A stretch of 55,546 bases of DNA from Verrucomicrobiia bacterium (GCA_030427505.1 JAUICH010000035.1:1-55546), one strand, 5' to 3'; shown: positions 1 to 11,097, numbered from the stretch's first letter. Numbers and translations are program-made. The notes: generated from the letters alone by a model not told the origin.

Positions 1-136
1 GCGACCCGGTCTTTTTGGCTGGGGTCTTCGTTGCTCTTCAGTCAGTTATGATTCACATAGCCTCCTTCATCGCGCCTTGCCCCCAGCCAAAAATCCTCGC
101 CAATCACCCATCATCTTAAGGCGGTCAGAGCACTAG
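1..136 (+). mobile_element. Miniature inverted-repeat element, family A, copy 1 (left part outside window)
   Basis: Nearly identical to the right two thirds of the element at 22899-23098. It keeps the internal inverted repeat TTTTTGGCTGGGG (12-24) / CCCCAGCCAAAAA (81-93), a perfect 13-bp pair, and the right terminal repeat that ends in CACTAG at 131-136. The left terminus lies before base 1. It has no coding capacity. The right end is 26 bp before the start codon of the sialidase-like gene, so it may form part of that gene's leader or promoter region; this is inference. Confidence 0.8.
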
Positions 137-162
137 CGCCGGGCGGTTACCCTTTTCCCAGT

Positions 163-1473
163 ATGCGAAGTAGAGCATGCTTTGCGGCCGTTGCGTGTGT
201 GGCGGGACTTCTTACGCTCCCTCTCCCCGCGGGATTGGAGAGGGCCATTGGGCAGGAAGCGTCTCCCGAAGCACGGTTCGCGGCGATGACGCCGGAGGAA
301 GTCCGCGACTACGAGCGGGACGTGATGCGCCGGGTGGCGGACCTGGCGCTCGTTCCGCCGGTCCTGAATACTTCTCCGCTGCCGGAGTACGGCTACGACC
401 AGCTCGACTACGGCATGACCATCGGAATCGAGCGCACGCCGGGCGGACGCTTGTGGGCCTGCTGGGTGGCGGGTGGAGACAGCCCGAAGGCTTTTTTTGT
501 CCTGGCCACCAGCGACGACGATGGAGAAACGTGGTCCGAGCCCCGCCTGGTGGTGGACACGCATTCGCCCCATCTGCCGAGGGAGCGCAGCATTCTGGTG
601 GGCAATCTCTGGACCGATCCCAAGGGGCGGCTTTGGCTGATCTTCGACCAGTCCATGGACATGTTCGACGGGCGGGCCGGGGTGTGGGTTTCCCTCTGTG
701 AAAATCCGGATGCCGAAACGCCTGAGTGGAGCGCGCCGCGCCGCCTCTGGCACGGAGTCACGCTGAACAAGCCCACCGTGCTTTCGAATGGAGAATGGAT
801 GCTGCCGATTTCTTTGGATCAGCGGGGCGGCTTTGGTCCGTTTAAGGGGACGTTTCCAGAGCTGGACCCCTACCGGGGCGCGAATGTGTTTGTCTCCACC
901 GATGAAGGCGCCACCTGGCGGCGCCGGGGGGCCGCGCGGTTTCCCAATCCGGACTGGCACGAGCATATGATCGTGGAGCGGCGGGACGGTTCGCTGTGGA
1001 TGCTGGCCCGCACCCGGGGCGGCATCATGCAGAGCGTTTCCACGGACGGTGGCCGCTCCTGGTCCGAGTCTTCCGAACCGGAAGGCATCCGTCACCCGGC
1101 GGCGCGGTTTCATGTGCGCCGCCTGGCGTCCGGCCGGGTACTGCTGGTCAAGCACGGGGAACAGATTGGCTCCCACCAGGGCCGGGTGGCGCTCAGCGCC
1201 TGGCTGTCCGAGGATGATGGGAAGACCTGGCGGGGCGGGCTGGTGCTGGACGAGCGCAAGGGCATTTCGTATCCGGACGGCTTCCAGGCGCCGGATGGAA
1301 CGCTGTATATTTCCTATGACCGGAACCGGTCCACCGATGGAGAAATCCTCCTGGCCCGTTTCACGGAAGAAGACATCCTGGCGAAGACGCTGGTCAGTCC
1401 GGGTTCGAAGCTTAAGATTCTCGTCAGCCGGCCCTTGAAAGGGAAAGAGCCGGAGGCGGACCGGAAGCCTTGA
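163..1473 (+). CDS. Secreted sialidase-like BNR/Asp-box beta-propeller protein
   Basis: A 436-residue protein with a short N-terminal hydrophobic segment (about residues 7-22) that looks like a signal peptide. Four Asp-boxes (S-x-D-x-G-x-[TS]-W) are visible: SDDDGETW 117-124, STDEGATW 245-252, STDGGRSW 293-300 and SEDDGKTW 349-356. These are the hallmark of six-bladed sialidase-type propellers (GH33 and relatives), so the likely role is hydrolysis or binding of sialic acid-like or other glycan ends outside the cytoplasm. The true substrate cannot be read from the sequence, since many members of this group in environmental bacteria are uncharacterised. No Shine-Dalgarno precedes the ATG. It converges on the SHD1 protein with a 9-bp gap. 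Confidence 0.85.
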   Translation: MRSRACFAAVACVAGLLTLPLPAGLERAIGQEASPEARFAAMTPEEVRDYERDVMRRVADLALVPPVLNTSPLPEYGYDQLDYGMTIGIERTPGGRLWACWVAGGDSPKAFFVLATSDDDGETWSEPRLVVDTHSPHLPRERSILVGNLWTDPKGRLWLIFDQSMDMFDGRAGVWVSLCENPDAETPEWSAPRRLWHGVTLNKPTVLSNGEWMLPISLDQRGGFGPFKGTFPELDPYRGANVFVSTDEGATWRRRGAARFPNPDWHEHMIVERRDGSLWMLARTRGGIMQSVSTDGGRSWSESSEPEGIRHPAARFHVRRLASGRVLLVKHGEQIGSHQGRVALSAWLSEDDGKTWRGGLVLDERKGISYPDGFQAPDGTLYISYDRNRSTDGEILLARFTEEDILAKTLVSPGSKLKILVSRPLKGKEPEADRKP

Positions 1474-1482
1474 GCCACGGTC

Positions 1483-2985
1483 CTACTTGATGCCTTTGAG
1501 GCGCTGGATTTCCTGGTAGAGACTGACGCCGTCCTGAAGAAAGAGGCGGTGCTCGGGGGGCAGCTCGATCCAGAAGGACTCGTCTCCCTGCCGGAGCTCC
1601 ATCCGTAGCGCCCGGGCATTGCCGACGGCTCCGAACTCGCGGTTGAATTCGGAAAAGTAGAACCAGTTTTCGTACCAGGTCTCGTTGTTCACATTTCCCT
1701 GGTAACGGTAGCAGCGGGAGGCGAAAGGCACTTCGATGCCCTCGGTCCGCCCGTCCGGGTAGATGAACAATTTTTCCGGTTCGCGCAGCGTGGGGGAGGC
1801 GACCGAGATCCAGAGGTAGGAGTCGTAGGAAGACACCGACTTGGCCACCACTATGTGGGGTTCGCTGTCGCGCTGGCCGGCGGTCCAGGACTTAGGACCG
1901 TAGTAGCGGTCCCCCCGGCTGGGGTCGTCACTTCCCCAGGTGGCGTAGCATTCGTTCAGCCGCCTGTCCAGGAGGCGCCGGCGGTCGTCCGTGTCCAGGT
2001 TGACCAGGGGCATTTCGTAGTGTTTGCCGTCCGGACCTTGGAGAAAGACGAGATCCTTGAAAAATCCGGTTGGAGAAGCGTCCACGCCGCGGCCGAGAGC
2101 GTCCGTCCAGCGGGTGGAGGGTCTCGCGTCCAGAGGGATGAGCCGTGGAGTCAGGCTGACGCCATAGTTTTCAGGTTCCAGGATAGATTCGCGCCATTCG
2201 GCATTCGGCGAGTGTGCCCGGATGTCGTAGTAGAGTTCCATGAGGCTCGTTATCTGGTCCCGGGCGTCTTCGGGGATGTCGAGTGTCTTAAAGCCGCCGC
2301 TTTTGTCGATCAGGTTTACGCGCCAGTCGGCATGGTCCTTGATGAGCGCCAGCTTGTTGATATCCGGATCGGTGAACATCATGTCGATGAAAGCCGCCCG
2401 GTCTCCGCGGCTGGTGATGCTCTTCCTGACTCCAAGAAACGGGATGGGAAAGCGGGCGGAAATTTCAGGCCCGGCCCAGAATTCGATGAAAGGATAGTTC
2501 GTCAGATCCAGGCCGCCGCTGTTGAGGTGAATGCGGAAATATCTCTGGATCTTGCCGATTCCCAGGTAAGCGAAGGAAGTGGTGTCCCGCTCCTGAGCGC
2601 TGAGGTCCAGCGGGTAGAGATACACCACGCGCCCGGTGGGGTCAGGGGTGACGCTGAAGCCGTGCTTCAGGCGGATCTCGAGGAGTCTCTTTTGCGACTC
2701 GTCTGAAAAGGAATCCAGAGTAGTGGTGAAGACGCGGCCATCCTGCATGCGCAGCATGACTTCGTGGCCGTCTTTGAATCTCAGGATACCGGCCGTGATG
2801 GACTTGCCCTCTTCGTTTGTCCATTCCCGCAATTGAGTGAAAGCCTCTGGCAACCGGCCCTGAGCCCAACCGGTTGGGGAGGCGCACCAGAAGGTGAAGA
2901 GCAGAGCCGCGGCCCATGCGGTCAGGGCAAGGGCGCCGATCCGCGCGCGGAAGGAGGCGGAAAGTCTGGATTCAGGGCGGAACAT
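1483..2985 (-). CDS. Secreted or anchored SHD1-domain protein of unknown function
   Basis: A 500-residue protein. Residues about 13-42 form a signal sequence or anchor ending near the AQG. Residues about 52-105 (REWTNEEGKSITAGILRF, then KDGHEVMLRMQDGR and a DSFSDESQKRLL stretch) match the SHD1-like fold, a small beta-barrel repeated in many exported Verrucomicrobiota and Planctomycetota proteins. A second, more diverged copy may lie around residues 300-350 (KDLVFLQGPDGKHYEMPLVN, then DTDDRRRLLDRRL). The remaining sequence is not recognised. It is separated from the downstream glycosyltransferase gene by 87 bp, so co-transcription is possible. Function unknown. Confidence 0.75.
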   Translation of the reverse strand: MFRPESRLSASFRARIGALALTAWAAALLFTFWCASPTGWAQGRLPEAFTQLREWTNEEGKSITAGILRFKDGHEVMLRMQDGRVFTTTLDSFSDESQKRLLEIRLKHGFSVTPDPTGRVVYLYPLDLSAQERDTTSFAYLGIGKIQRYFRIHLNSGGLDLTNYPFIEFWAGPEISARFPIPFLGVRKSITSRGDRAAFIDMMFTDPDINKLALIKDHADWRVNLIDKSGGFKTLDIPEDARDQITSLMELYYDIRAHSPNAEWRESILEPENYGVSLTPRLIPLDARPSTRWTDALGRGVDASPTGFFKDLVFLQGPDGKHYEMPLVNLDTDDRRRLLDRRLNECYATWGSDDPSRGDRYYGPKSWTAGQRDSEPHIVVAKSVSSYDSYLWISVASPTLREPEKLFIYPDGRTEGIEVPFASRCYRYQGNVNNETWYENWFYFSEFNREFGAVGNARALRMELRQGDESFWIELPPEHRLFLQDGVSLYQEIQRLKGIK

Positions 2986-3072
2986 GAGGGGTATGCGGAG
3001 AGTGGGCTTGGTTATCCTATCAGCCGGGCATCGGATTCGCCACGGTGTTATTAGGGAGTTCTGGTAAAAACG

Positions 3073-4242
3073 TCAGCCATTTTTCCCGCCGGGCGGTTCC
3101 AGCCAGTCCAGAATGGCGCGCGCCCGGTCCGGCCACTGGAGTTGGGCGCGCCTTTCCCGGGCCGCATTGGCAAGGCGGGCGTAGTCCGCTTCGCTTTCGA
3201 ACAGGCGGATTAGGTTTTCCAGGAGTTGCTCCGGCGCGGCGGGGTCCGAGTAGAGCGCGGCGTCCCCCAGGACTTCCCGCGTGCTGGGCAGGTCCGAGGC
3301 GATGACGGGCAGGCCGTGGGCCAGGGAGTCCAGGGCCTTTACCGGGCAGGTCAGGTTGCGGTTGTAAAAGGTATCCCGCAGCGGCACGACACCCGCGCCG
3401 ATGTGCTCCTGGAAATAGGTGTGCAGTTCCGCCGGCGGCACATGGGGGACGTGCCGCACCGTGGCGCCCCGGAGTTCCGGCGGCAGTTTGCGGATGAGTT
3501 TTTCGCCCTGCTCCGGTTTGCCGCCGATGAGGTGGAGGGAAATGCCGTGCTGGTGGAGCCGGGGCGCCAGCTTCACCAGGTTCTGGACGCCTTTGCTGCC
3601 ATGCAGGTGGCCGATGTAGGCCGCCGACCTTCGCTGGAAGCCGGCGGACGGCGGGCTGTCAAAGTTCAGGCACCCCAGGGAAAGGGCGCGGGTATTCAGC
3701 CCGGGCAGGGCGGCGCGGTAGAGGGTTTCCTGCTCGCGGGTGATGCACAGCACGCCGGACAGATTTTTCAGGAAGAGCTTCTCCGTGGCCTGCTTGCGCC
3801 TGTCCGTGAAGCGTGGCGCTTCCAGGTGGTCCAGCCGGGCGTGAAAGTCGTGGGCTTCATAGGCGGTGCGGAGCAGGGTGGGGTAGCGGCCTTGCAGGCG
3901 GGCCATCAGAGGGGTGAGGCCCAGTTCCCGCGACAGGAGCACCACCGGTTCGCCGCGTTTCAGGCTGGCGCCCGCCAGGCGGAGGCCTTTCCGATAGACT
4001 TTCCGGCCGAAGGTTTCCTCCAGCTTTCCGCCGCGAGGCACCCGGTGAATGGTCAGGTTCGGGTGCCCGCCCGTGCCGTAGAAGGTATCGAGATCTTTCT
4101 CAGTATCCGAATCCTCGCCCGCCGAGACGAAGAAATGCGTCTCCAGGCCGGTCCGGGCAAAGGACAGAGCATTGAGCAAGCCGATGTAAACGATGGGCCC
4201 CGGCTTCCGCCACTCGCTGCGATTGATCCAGATGACTTTCAC
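3073..4242 (-). CDS. Glycosyltransferase, GT-B fold, GT4-like
   Basis: A 389-residue soluble protein that starts at a GTG (4242-4240). The N-terminal half would bind the acceptor. The C-terminal half carries GT4 landmarks: a strand-loop YIGHLHGSKGVQNL (209-222), VVPL (285-288) and the nucleotide-sugar-binding segment ending HGLPVIASDLPSTREV (309-324). The first acidic residue of the usual E-x7-E motif appears as CPVKALDSLAHG, so the motif is atypical. Family knowledge predicts transfer of a sugar from a nucleotide donor during exopolysaccharide, LPS or glycan assembly. It is divergent from the FAD oxidoreductase gene across about 210 bp. Donor and acceptor are unknown. Confidence 0.8.
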   Translation of the reverse strand: MKVIWINRSEWRKPGPIVYIGLLNALSFARTGLETHFFVSAGEDSDTEKDLDTFYGTGGHPNLTIHRVPRGGKLEETFGRKVYRKGLRLAGASLKRGEPVVLLSRELGLTPLMARLQGRYPTLLRTAYEAHDFHARLDHLEAPRFTDRRKQATEKLFLKNLSGVLCITREQETLYRAALPGLNTRALSLGCLNFDSPPSAGFQRRSAAYIGHLHGSKGVQNLVKLAPRLHQHGISLHLIGGKPEQGEKLIRKLPPELRGATVRHVPHVPPAELHTYFQEHIGAGVVPLRDTFYNRNLTCPVKALDSLAHGLPVIASDLPSTREVLGDAALYSDPAAPEQLLENLIRLFESEADYARLANAARERRAQLQWPDRARAILDWLEPPGGKNG

Positions 4243-4455
4243 TCCGTCCGTTGCGGCGGAAGGGTGAACGGAGTTGCCGCGAAAGTCAAAGCCGGGAAGA
4301 CCGGGAAGCCCGGGGCATTTTTCGCTCGCATTCCCCAGGGTGGCCGCTTTCTTTCGATCACCGGCCCTTCGGGTAGAATTTCCTCGTTTTTCGCCCGTTC
4401 ATCAAAGAGCGAATGACCGGGCTGCGTTTTTCTGAAAATTCGTTCCCTCAAGCAA
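4243..4455. other. Divergent intergenic region
   Basis: This 213-bp stretch separates the outward-facing GT4 and FAD-oxidoreductase genes and should hold both promoters. I see no convincing -35/-10 pair, repeat or RNA gene in it. The short reading frame across it on the minus strand has no recognisable content. Confidence 0.4.
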
Positions 4456-6558
4456 ATGCAGATCAAAGAAATCCCTTCTCCCAACGCGTTGTTTACCTGG
4501 ATGGCCATTCTCTCCGGCTGTTTCCTGATATCCTTCTTCCCGGCGGCCGTGTCTGGAGCGGAGGAAGAAGAGGCGGACGTGGTGGTCTATGGCTCCACGC
4601 CAGCCGGTTTCTGCGCCGCCATTGCCGCGGCGCGGGAGGGCGCGTCAGTCACTCTGTTGGAGCCTACGGACCATGTGGGTGGGGTGAACACCGGTGGGCT
4701 GAGCTTCAGCGATTCGAACCAGACGGTGCGGAGCACGGTCATGGGGCTGTTCGACGAGTGGCACCGGCGGGTCGAAGCCGACTACCAGAAGCGGGGCGTC
4801 GAACTGGACTACGACGTCAGCGTGAAAGATCAGAGCAAGTGGACCTACGAGCCCAGCGTGGCGGCGCGGATCACGGACGAGATGCTGAGCGAGGCCGGCG
4901 TGAAAGTCCTGACCGGACAGTGGCTGGAGACGGTGGAAAAAGACGGGGCCCGCATTACCCGGCTGGTCACCGCGAAAGGCTCGTTCCGGGGCCGGGCCTA
5001 TGTGGATGCCACCTATGAAGGCGATCTCCTGGCCGCCGCCGGGGTCAGTTGGACCCTTGGGCGGGAGTCCCGCGAGGCCTTCGGAGAGCCGTTGGCGGGA
5101 AAACAGTATCCCAAGCCGAAGATGGAGATGTCCGGTTTTGACAGCGACGGGAAGCTCCTGCCCCTACTGACCACGGACGATGCCGGTCCTGAGGAAGCCG
5201 GTGACCGGAACGTGATGGTTTACAGTTTCCGGTTGTGCCTGACGAAAGAGGCGGCCAACCGGGTGCCGTTTCCCGAGCCGGAGAACTACGATCCCGCGCG
5301 CTTCGAGGCAGTGCGGCGCTACTACCAGCAAGAGAAGCGGCCCATCCTGCTGTGGGACATTTACCCGCTGCCCAACGGAAAGTTCGACGCCAACAACGGC
5401 ATCGGGAAACAATTCTCCATGGGCCTGGTCGGGGCCTGCAACGGCTGGAGCGAGGCGGATGAAGCCGGGCGCGAGGCCATCTGGGAGGCACACCGGCAGT
5501 ACACCCTGGAACTTTACCACTTCCTGACCACCGACCCGGCCGTTCCCGAACACCTGCGCCAAGACCTGGCCGAGTTTGGGCTTTGCCAGGATGAATTCGC
5601 CGCCTACGGCCACTGGTCGCCCCAGCTGTATGTCCGAGAGGGGCGCCGCATGCAAGGGATGTATGTGCTGTCTCAGCAAGACATCATGGACCAACCGGGG
5701 AAGGAAGATGCCGTGGCGGTCTCGTCCTTTCCCATCGACTCCCACGACTGCCAGCGCGTGGCCTTGGAGGACGGGGTCATCAATGAAGGCACCATCTTTC
5801 CCGTGCGGATGCCGGGGCGGAGACACGGCTATCCCTATCACGTTCCCTACCGCAGCCTCCTGCCCAAGCCGGAAGAGTGCGACAACCTGCTGGTGCCCGT
5901 GGCGCTGTCCTGCACGCATGTGGCGTATTCCTCCATCCGGGTGGAGCCGACCTGGATGATCCTCGGGCAGAGCGCGGGCGTGGCCGCGGCCCTGGCGGCG
6001 AAGGGGGAGGGGGCCGTGCAAGAGGTGCCGTATCCGCTGCTGAGCGAACACCTCCGGGCCCAGGGGCAGGTGCTGGAACTGCCGGTGCTGCCCGAATTGC
6101 CCGCGGAGAACGGCACGCTTTCCGGGCTGGACCCGGCCAAGCTGCCGGGCATTATCCTGGACGATGCCACGGCTGAACTGACCGGCGCCTGGGACACGTC
6201 TAAGAATTTTAAGGGATACGTGGGCGCTGGTTACCGGCATGATAACCGCCGGGCCGACGGGAAGTCCGTGGCCACCTTCCGCTTCCGGGTGCCGGAGAGC
6301 GGCGACTACCAGGTCCGGCTGGCCTATTCGCCCCACGAGACCCGGGCGACTCAGGTGCCGATTGAGATCCGGAATGGGGAAAAGACCGAGCGGCTCAGCG
6401 TGGATCAAACCCTGCCGCTGTCCCCAGGGGAATCCTTCCGGCTGGCGGGGACGGTCACGCTGTCCAGCGATGAAGAATCGGTCCTGACCCTGAGCAACGC
6501 GGGCACGGACGGCTTTGTCATCCTGGACGCGATCCAACTTCTGCCCACGGGAAACTGA
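4456..6558 (+). CDS. Secreted FAD-dependent oxidoreductase with golvesin-like C-terminal domain
   Basis: A 700-residue protein. Residues about 14-35 form a signal peptide; an in-frame ATG at 4501 would give a tighter one. VVVYGSTPAGFCAAIAAA (42-59) followed by LLEPTDHVGG (67-76) is the dinucleotide-binding fold of the FAD_oxidored (PF12831-like) family, in which G-x-x-x-A-G replaces GxGxxG. A second FAD contact typical of the family sits near residue 500 (WMILGQSAGVAAALAA). Residues about 590-698 form a beta-rich tail resembling the golvesin/xanthan-lyase C-terminal domain (FRFRVPESGDYQVRLAYSP). Such proteins are abundant next to carbohydrate-active genes in PVC bacteria; substrates are mostly unknown. 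The neighbours are two glycosyltransferases. Confidence 0.82.
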   Translation: MQIKEIPSPNALFTWMAILSGCFLISFFPAAVSGAEEEEADVVVYGSTPAGFCAAIAAAREGASVTLLEPTDHVGGVNTGGLSFSDSNQTVRSTVMGLFDEWHRRVEADYQKRGVELDYDVSVKDQSKWTYEPSVAARITDEMLSEAGVKVLTGQWLETVEKDGARITRLVTAKGSFRGRAYVDATYEGDLLAAAGVSWTLGRESREAFGEPLAGKQYPKPKMEMSGFDSDGKLLPLLTTDDAGPEEAGDRNVMVYSFRLCLTKEAANRVPFPEPENYDPARFEAVRRYYQQEKRPILLWDIYPLPNGKFDANNGIGKQFSMGLVGACNGWSEADEAGREAIWEAHRQYTLELYHFLTTDPAVPEHLRQDLAEFGLCQDEFAAYGHWSPQLYVREGRRMQGMYVLSQQDIMDQPGKEDAVAVSSFPIDSHDCQRVALEDGVINEGTIFPVRMPGRRHGYPYHVPYRSLLPKPEECDNLLVPVALSCTHVAYSSIRVEPTWMILGQSAGVAAALAAKGEGAVQEVPYPLLSEHLRAQGQVLELPVLPELPAENGTLSGLDPAKLPGIILDDATAELTGAWDTSKNFKGYVGAGYRHDNRRADGKSVATFRFRVPESGDYQVRLAYSPHETRATQVPIEIRNGEKTERLSVDQTLPLSPGESFRLAGTVTLSSDEESVLTLSNAGTDGFVILDAIQLLPTGN

Positions 6559-6609
6559 CGCGGTTCATGAAGCTGGATAGACGGGAGAGCGATTTCTCAT
6601 TCTGACCCT

Positions 6610-7758
6610 ATGGAGTGGCTCTTCTGGATCAGCCTGTTTGTCATGGGGTATGCCTACTTGGGCTACCCAGTGCTGATGGGCCTGCTGAGCCGTTTCAAAA
6701 AACCGCTGAACTTTGAGGAAGCAGGGGAGCCGGAGCCAATCGCGGCGGCGGTCCTGTCGGTCTTCAACGAAGAGAGCCGGATCGAAGCGCGCCTCCGCAA
6801 TTTGATCGAGGTGGGCGGACCCTGGTTGCGGGAGATCCTGGTGGTTTGCGATGGCTGCACGGATGACACGGAGCAAAAAATCCGGAATTTCGGCGGCGGA
6901 TCCGTGGCGATTCGCGTGTTGGTGAACCCGGAAAAACGGGGCAAACCGGCGGGGCTGAACCGGGCCCTGGCGGAAACGGACGCGGACTTTGTCATCTTTG
7001 CCGACGCGCGGCAGCGCTTTGAAACCGGCAGTGTGGCAAAGCTGCTGGCGCCCCTCATCGCGGACGCTTCCGTGGGCGCGGTCAGCGGCAGCCTGGAGAT
7101 CGAGCCCTCCGTCACGGGAGCCGGGGCGGGGATCGATGTCTATTGGCGGTTGGAAAAGTGGATCCGGCACAGCGAGTCGCGGTGGTTTGCCTCCGTGGGC
7201 GTCACGGGCGCCATCTATGCCCTGCGGCGCGAGCGGTTCCGGCCGCTGCCGGAGGACACGCTGCTGGACGACGTGGTCATTCCCATGTGGGTCGCGCAGC
7301 AGGGTTCACGGGTGCTGTTCGAACCCGCCGCCCTGGCGTACGACCCCCAGCGCCTGGAGCCCGCGAAGGAAAACCGGCGGAAGACTCGCACCCTCGCGGG
7401 GAACTGGCAGATGGCCTTTCGCTACCCCCTCTGGGCCCTGCCAGTCGCCGGAAAGCTCTGGTGGCAGCTCATTTCTCATAAATACCTGCGCCTGCTGGGC
7501 CCGTTCCTGCTTTTGGTTCTTTTTGTAACGAATCTGGCCATCGTCATGAACGATGAAGGAGGCTGGCTTTACGCCGGCCTGCTCGCGGGGCAGGGGGTGT
7601 TTTATCTCGCCGCCTCAGTGGGCTTGCTTTTGGGGCCGCGCTCGCCCAAACTGTGCGCGATTCCGTCTGCCTTCTTGTTTTTACAGATAGTCAGCCTCCG
7701 GGGCCTGGGAGAGTATCTCTCCGCGCGGTTCCGGAAGTCTTCCGCCGCCGGCTGGTAA
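6610..7758 (+). CDS. Membrane-bound glycosyltransferase family 2
   Basis: A 382-residue integral membrane protein. An N-terminal transmembrane helix (about 1-25) is followed by a GT-A domain with VCDGCTDDTE (79-88), GKPAGLNRAL (111-120), FADAR (130-134, metal-binding DxD-like), EDTLLDD (215-221, catalytic base region) and a basic RRKTRTLAGNWQ segment (256-267) in the place of the Q/R-x-x-R-W motif of processive synthases. Three C-terminal transmembrane helices follow (about 293-312, 322-342, 353-370). Family knowledge predicts polymerisation or transfer of a hexose or N-acetylhexosamine at the inner membrane. The start is 51 bp after the FAD oxidoreductase stop, so the two may share a transcript. 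Confidence 0.85.
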   Translation: MEWLFWISLFVMGYAYLGYPVLMGLLSRFKKPLNFEEAGEPEPIAAAVLSVFNEESRIEARLRNLIEVGGPWLREILVVCDGCTDDTEQKIRNFGGGSVAIRVLVNPEKRGKPAGLNRALAETDADFVIFADARQRFETGSVAKLLAPLIADASVGAVSGSLEIEPSVTGAGAGIDVYWRLEKWIRHSESRWFASVGVTGAIYALRRERFRPLPEDTLLDDVVIPMWVAQQGSRVLFEPAALAYDPQRLEPAKENRRKTRTLAGNWQMAFRYPLWALPVAGKLWWQLISHKYLRLLGPFLLLVLFVTNLAIVMNDEGGWLYAGLLAGQGVFYLAASVGLLLGPRSPKLCAIPSAFLFLQIVSLRGLGEYLSARFRKSSAAGW

Positions 7759-7931
7759 CGGTCCCGAGGAAGAGACTAAGAACAAACCTGCATCATCCGG
7801 TCAGGAGCCGGACGTCAACAAAAGGTCGCGATCCCCACCGTACCGCCGCCTTGAAGGAATCACTCCCTCAGCCGGTCTAAGGTCAGGGATTACCAGACAT
7901 CCGCGGCGCTCAGCACGTTGAGAAACACCAC

Positions 7932-8533
7932 ATGATAACCATTGCGATTACCGGCGGTCTCGGCACGGGAAAGTCTTCTTTCACCGCTTTTTTGAAAGAA
8001 GCCCTGCCCAAGTGCGCGTCTTTTGATTGTGACGATGCCGTGCATGAATTGTTGACAACGGCTGAAATCACGGAGAAAATTAAGAATCTCTTCGGCAAAT
8101 CCATTCTGACCGGTGAAGAGAAGCTCGATCGAGCGGCACTTAGAGAAATAGTCTTTGCCGACGAATCGAAACGGAAGCAGCTGGAAAGCTTACTGCATCC
8201 GGAAGTCCTCGTAGCGTGCCGGTCCGAACAAGCATTAGCTCAGTCTTCAGATTTTGACTACTTCGTGGTGGAGGTGCCTTTGCTTTACGAGGCCGAATTC
8301 CCCTTGGAACGCGACTTGGATGTGGTGGTCGCGGCGTCTGAGTGGCTCCAATACAGCCGCCTGAAAGAACGCAACAGCTGGGACGAAGAGACCATTAAGA
8401 GCGTTCTCCACGCGCAAATGCCATTAACAGAAAAAATAACCCGGGCAGACGTGGTGGTCTGGAATGAAGGAACCGACCGGGAATTGAAGGAACAAGCCCT
8501 GATTCTTACCGACAGATTTTGTATCGCAGCCTC

Positions 8534-8537
<4 letters not shown>
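7932..8537 (+). CDS. coaE: Dephospho-CoA kinase
   Basis: A 201-residue P-loop kinase, the usual CoaE length. The ATP-binding loop is GGLGTGKS (8-15). The family-typical CDDAVHELL follows (about 34-42), as do the VEVPLLYEAEF segment that binds dephospho-CoA and the lid helix LKERNSWDEETIK. It catalyses the last step of coenzyme A synthesis, phosphorylation of the 3'-hydroxyl of dephospho-CoA. Its base composition is visibly less GC-rich than its neighbours. The TGA stop (8535-8537) overlaps the ATG of rho by 4 bp, so the two genes are probably translated from one message. No Shine-Dalgarno is visible before the ATG. Confidence 0.9.
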
Positions 8538-9883
<1,346 letters not shown>

Positions 9884-9962
9884 CGGTGAAAAATTGCCGG
9901 GGCATCATCAATAACCCCCCTGGTGGTGGCTGATGTAGCGGGTTAGAGACTAGCGATTTTTC

Positions 9963-11087
9963 ATGGCTGAGACAGTTACTGAAGCGGACAATAAGAAAGC
10001 CGAAGTCTATTTGATAGACGCGGAATCCCTGCGGGAGTTCTTCCAGAGCCTTTCCCAACTTCCACCAGACGACTGGTGCGCCGTCGATACGGAGGCGGAT
10101 AGCCTTCATTCCTACGACTCCAAGATGTGTCTCATCCAGTTTGCCGCGGGCGAACGCCGCGCGGTGATCGATCCCCTGGCGATCGATGTGGAGGGCCTCC
10201 AGCCGTTCCTGGACTTTGTCGAAAACCGGCCCGTCTGGATGCACGGAGCGGACTACGACATGGCCATGTTTGTGAAGACCTTTGGCCGCATTCCCAAGAC
10301 GGTATGGGACACCCAGACCGCGGCCCGGCTCAGCGGCGCGGAACAGTTTGGCCTGGCCACGCTGATCGAGGCCGAGTTTGGCGTCACCGTTTCCAAGCAG
10401 TCCCAGAAGGCGGACTGGGGCAAGCGGCCCCTTTCCGAGAAGATGCTGGACTACGCTTTCAACGACGTCCGTTACATGTTGCCCATGGCGCGGCGGTTTT
10501 ACGGCCGGCTCGTCGAGTCCGGCCGGCTGGAGTGGTTCCTGGAATGGTGCGACCTGGCCCGGCAGCAAGTGCTGGAACGGGACGACAAGCCGTCCGAGGA
10601 CGCCTGGCGAGTGGGAGGTTGGGGAAAGCTGCCCCGTCCCGCGCTGGTGTATCTGAAGTATCTCTGGTACTGGCGGGATGAAGAGTGCCGCCGTCTGGAC
10701 CGGCCCGCGTTCAAGCTGCTGGGAAATCAGCAACTGCTCCAGTTCAGTGAAAAACTGGCCGGGGGAGAGCGCATTCAGGCGCCCCGGCACCTTCGTCACG
10801 GTCAGGCGCGCCGCTTTTTCAACGCCATCGAGGAGGCCTCCAACATTCCCCGGGACCAATGGCCGGCCCTGCGCTTGAAGAACGGGAACAAGCGCCTCCA
10901 GATTGATGAGGACGCTTTCAACAAGCTTCGCCAGCACCGGAACCAGATCGCGGACAAGCTGGGGATCGATCCCACGATCCTGGCATCCCGTTCCGTGATG
11001 GAACGGCTCTCCGCTGATGAAGCGCCGAAGCCGGATGAGTTGCTCATGAAATGGCAGCGGGAGTTGCTGTTTGGTGAGGAGCAATAG
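9963..11087 (+). CDS. rnd: Ribonuclease D (DEDDy 3'-5' exoribonuclease with HRDC domain)
   Basis: A 374-residue cytoplasmic nuclease of the length expected for RNase D. The DEDDy catalytic set is visible: D42 and E44 in CAVDTEADS, D99 in HGADYDMAMF, and Y164 with D168 in DYAFNDVRY. The C-terminal part (about 215-290) is HRDC-like (RPALVYLKYLWYWRDEECRR, ending in HLRHGQ), and a second helical domain follows. It trims the 3' ends of tRNA precursors and other small RNAs. It starts 79 bp after rho with no Shine-Dalgarno (TTTTTCATGG). A possible terminator follows at 11098-11120. Confidence 0.92.
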   Translation: MAETVTEADNKKAEVYLIDAESLREFFQSLSQLPPDDWCAVDTEADSLHSYDSKMCLIQFAAGERRAVIDPLAIDVEGLQPFLDFVENRPVWMHGADYDMAMFVKTFGRIPKTVWDTQTAARLSGAEQFGLATLIEAEFGVTVSKQSQKADWGKRPLSEKMLDYAFNDVRYMLPMARRFYGRLVESGRLEWFLEWCDLARQQVLERDDKPSEDAWRVGGWGKLPRPALVYLKYLWYWRDEECRRLDRPAFKLLGNQQLLQFSEKLAGGERIQAPRHLRHGQARRFFNAIEEASNIPRDQWPALRLKNGNKRLQIDEDAFNKLRQHRNQIADKLGIDPTILASRSVMERLSADEAPKPDELLMKWQRELLFGEEQ

Positions 11088-11097
11088 GGTGGGAGGC

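Noticed and set aside
5164-6537. A 457-codon frame on the minus strand opposite the FAD oxidoreductase
   Set aside because: Unusually rich in H, G, Q and R with no recognisable fold; shadow of the sense gene.
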